Shown piece by piece: positions 61,870 to 64,000 of a DNA stretch of 64,000 nucleotides. Source of the DNA: Phymorhynchus buccinoides (Eukaryota; Mollusca; Gastropoda; Neogastropoda; Raphitomidae); assembly GCA_017654935.2 (NCBI GenBank), contig CM065687.1:16182677-16246676 (forward strand), given 5' to 3'. Position 1 is the stretch's first letter; every line of letters starts with the position of its first letter. The notes below the pieces were generated by a model. The model had not been told where the DNA came from. It made no database searches and saw only the letters and a list, made by a program, of their open reading frames with translations. The translations under genes were made by a program, and so were the position numbers.

Positions 61870-62111
61870 CCCTTTCACCGCCAATGTCGCATTTCAGCAC
61901 CACAATGATTTAACACCCATGTCACTAAAAGGCATGACATTAGGATCCGTTATCCAACGACCTAATATGTTGTTAACTTTGGGAGATAAGGAAAGGTCTT
62001 GTTTGATACCTGTCATAGTCGGATAGTCACATTATTGCAGACACTAACTTTTCTTTACCAAAGTAAGTTTGACTGAAAGATTTCGCTGAAAAACGGCTGG
62101 CGGCGAAAGGG
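61870..62111. mobile_element. piggyBac-like MITE (TTAA target)
   Basis: CCCTTTCACCGCCAATG and CTGGCGGCGAAAGGG ends with TTAA on both sides; same family as 49940-50188. Confidence 0.85.
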
Positions 62112-63912
62112 TTAAAAACAGTTATAGAATATTTAACATTATGTCTTAAAATGACAAAATGAAGTTGAAACTCCACACTATAAGAAGCAAAAAGGAAAAA
62201 AAATAAACATCACCACCACGCACACACACACAAATAATAAAGTGCTATAAAAATCCTGCAAAAAACGGCATGCAATGATAATAATATAAAAAAAATTGTG
62301 AGAAGAAAAAACACTCAAACCAGACAAAATAAAACAGGTAACAAGCCCAACGGAGAAAGGAGCCAAAAGTTTGGCAGTCAGCGTGTGTGACGACCCTTCG
62401 AGTTCGAGCCACACCAAAGTGTATTGCTGACATGGAGAATGGGGCTACAGCGTGTGCGGCGCGTGGCGAAGAACCTCTCTGCGACGCCTGACACAGACAC
62501 GCACTGGCAGGACCGACGTCGACGAACCAGCTCCTGCTGTCATGTTCTGTACGCTCCTCGATAGTCTGGAGGTAGGCGACAGTTTTCAGGAGTCCCAACT
62601 CGCTCTTCACAACACCACCGCTTTGCTGAACCCTTTTTTCATTTGTTACTGTGAACACATCTAGTTTGTAAGCGCATACATCCACTTTTTCATTTTTGTT
62701 TTGTTTTGCGAGTCTGTTCTTGCATTATTTCCGCACAGATAAACCTGCCACGATTTTGTCTCGCATAGGGGAGAGTAATCACATAAGATTCTCAGTTCGT
62801 TTCAGACGGAGGAGGCGGTGAAAAGGGGTGGGGGAGCAGGATTATCAAGGTGAAATGTAGGGAGGGAAGAGGAGGGGAGGCGGTGGAAATGAAGGAGCAG
62901 GGAAATGGCTAGACCATGGGAAGGGAAGGAACCAGTCAAACTAACACCAACAGGGGAAAAAATCTAGAACTGGTCACGATCACATTTCTGCTGACTTCAC
63001 ACTAAAAAACAAAACAATCATCAAAATGTTTGACTATTCCCACCAAACATTTTGGCCTGCAGAAAAGTTGACGGTACATGGATTGAAATAGCTCTACAAA
63101 CACCGCACACTACTCCATTGAGCAAAGCAAGTTCTGCATCTGGATCTCCATGCAGTGAACAACCGAGTACAAACTGGGTGGGAGGCAGCAGTCCAATACA
63201 ACTTAACCAACAGACTATCGGAGAAACCATGCTTCATGAAGAACGTCCTGAACTCTATGATCCACAGTATGCCATTGACAGACACATAATGACCTGGTGT
63301 AAAGCAATCACATTAAAAGAAAGACAGAAAACAACACGAAATATGCAATGGGGAAAACTGGTGTAACCAAAATGTACCAACAGCAAACCTCTAAAATGTT
63401 TGAACATCGATCACAGATGGTGTGGTTTGAAATAGCAACATTTCAAAGTTCAACAAAGAACCTACTTCCACTTCGGTTTTTCTAGGTGTTATAAGGTGGG
63501 TGTAGTTTTTTGCACATGTTTTACACAAAAAGAACACCCTATTTAGCTATGGTCAGTGCCCAGTCATATGATCCTCCTAGTTCACTGTTTGCCCATGCAC
63601 ACATTAATGATTTAGTTTAAACTTATTGGTCAGTTTGATTTGTTCTTTTGTGGCTGGTCAGCCGATGAACTGACGAGCAAGAGCCCAGTGAAGTTTAGTT
63701 CTTTTCCTATCTGATGCGGCTGGAGAGAGGAGGTGTCTGCCAGATCGGCTTTTTAAAATTTATTGATTGATCCATGACGACAATTATGGGCTGTGTGCTG
63801 TTTTCATGGGATGAAAATAAATGATCCAAACACTGTATATTACTGAGTGATTGTGGGGAAGAGCGAGTCTTCCTTTCCCCCTGTCCTTACCTGTCCCCCT
63901 ACCACATATCGT
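62112..63912. other. No confident gene
   Basis: A GC-richer patch (62390-62580) and an open frame of 104 codons at 63052-63366 on the plus strand, preceded by the acceptor-like ttttggcctgcag, were examined. Neither shows a recognisable domain. The latter could be an exon or an old transposon fragment. Confidence 0.35.
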
Positions 63913-64000
63913 CGATGAAATTAAAAAACATCGTATCTTAATTTTGGTTTTTTTTGAGTTAGATACATAGTCAGCTCTCTAATTTTTCCCGCCACCTTCC
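63913..64000 (+). mobile_element. Left end of a TIR element, cut by the window end
   Basis: gtcgatgaaattaaaaaaca/tcgtatcttaattttgg resembles the left end at 6984, and tacatagtcagctctctaat is the reverse complement of attagagagctgactatgta at 7312, near that element's right side. Confidence 0.65.

Noticed and set aside
62245..62685. 146-codon minus-strand open frame in a GC-richer patch
   Set aside because: No domain, no conserved motif, composition not convincingly coding.

Overview
This is a eukaryotic, intron-rich, repeat-rich window, most likely from a marine gastropod or related mollusc. The clues are GT-AG introns, very long dinucleotide microsatellites, molluscan-type tRNA-derived SINEs, degraded LINEs, a DIRS element and many small inverted-repeat transposons. 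I cannot name the species. Two 500-base N blocks (35979-36478 and 55609-56108) divide the window into three contigs.

Contig 1 (1-35978). Bases 419-6331 hold the 3' half of a plus-strand gene (three exons) that I read as a RING-type, tail-anchored E3 ubiquitin ligase. Exon 1 follows a 2.4 kb array in which its own 5' segment is repeated about ten times between CCTT-rich polypyrimidine tracts. The last exon ends in a 117-bp tandem repeat containing the stop codon. Bases 6500-21300 contain no supported host gene; they hold LINE remnants (7655-7912, 8430-11955, 16250-16400, 19910-20530), SINEs, microsatellites and a hAT element. Bases 21383-34467 hold exons 1-11 (440 codons, unbroken frame) of the ubiquitin-activating enzyme E1 gene UBA1, with introns full of mobile elements. 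Exons 12 onward are not in the window.

Contig 2 (36479-55608) repeats UBA1 from intron 1 through exon 9 in the same order, with introns nearly identical apart from mobile-element differences. It is best explained as the second haplotype of the same locus left in the scaffold; a true partial duplication is the alternative. It differs from contig 1 by a 6.3 kb DIRS-type tyrosine-recombinase retrotransposon inside a hAT element in intron 5, a piggyBac-like MITE in intron 6, extra sequence in introns 2 and 4, and the copy number of a 119-bp repeat at exon 4.

Contig 3 (56109-64000) shows no supported host gene, only MITEs, a large foldback element with telomere-like repeats, a tRNA-derived SINE and a long (GA)n tract.

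The most distinctive signal is recurring 110-130-bp tandem duplication across exon boundaries: exon 1 (both sides) and the last exon of the RING gene, and UBA1 exons 4 and 9, with a donor-like array after exon 10. These create decoy splice sites next to real ones. A second theme is a set of small hAT-like elements with 6-bp target duplications that lack a transposase but keep its N-terminal zinc-finger segment. Coordinates of exons were derived by eye from splice signals and frame continuity.
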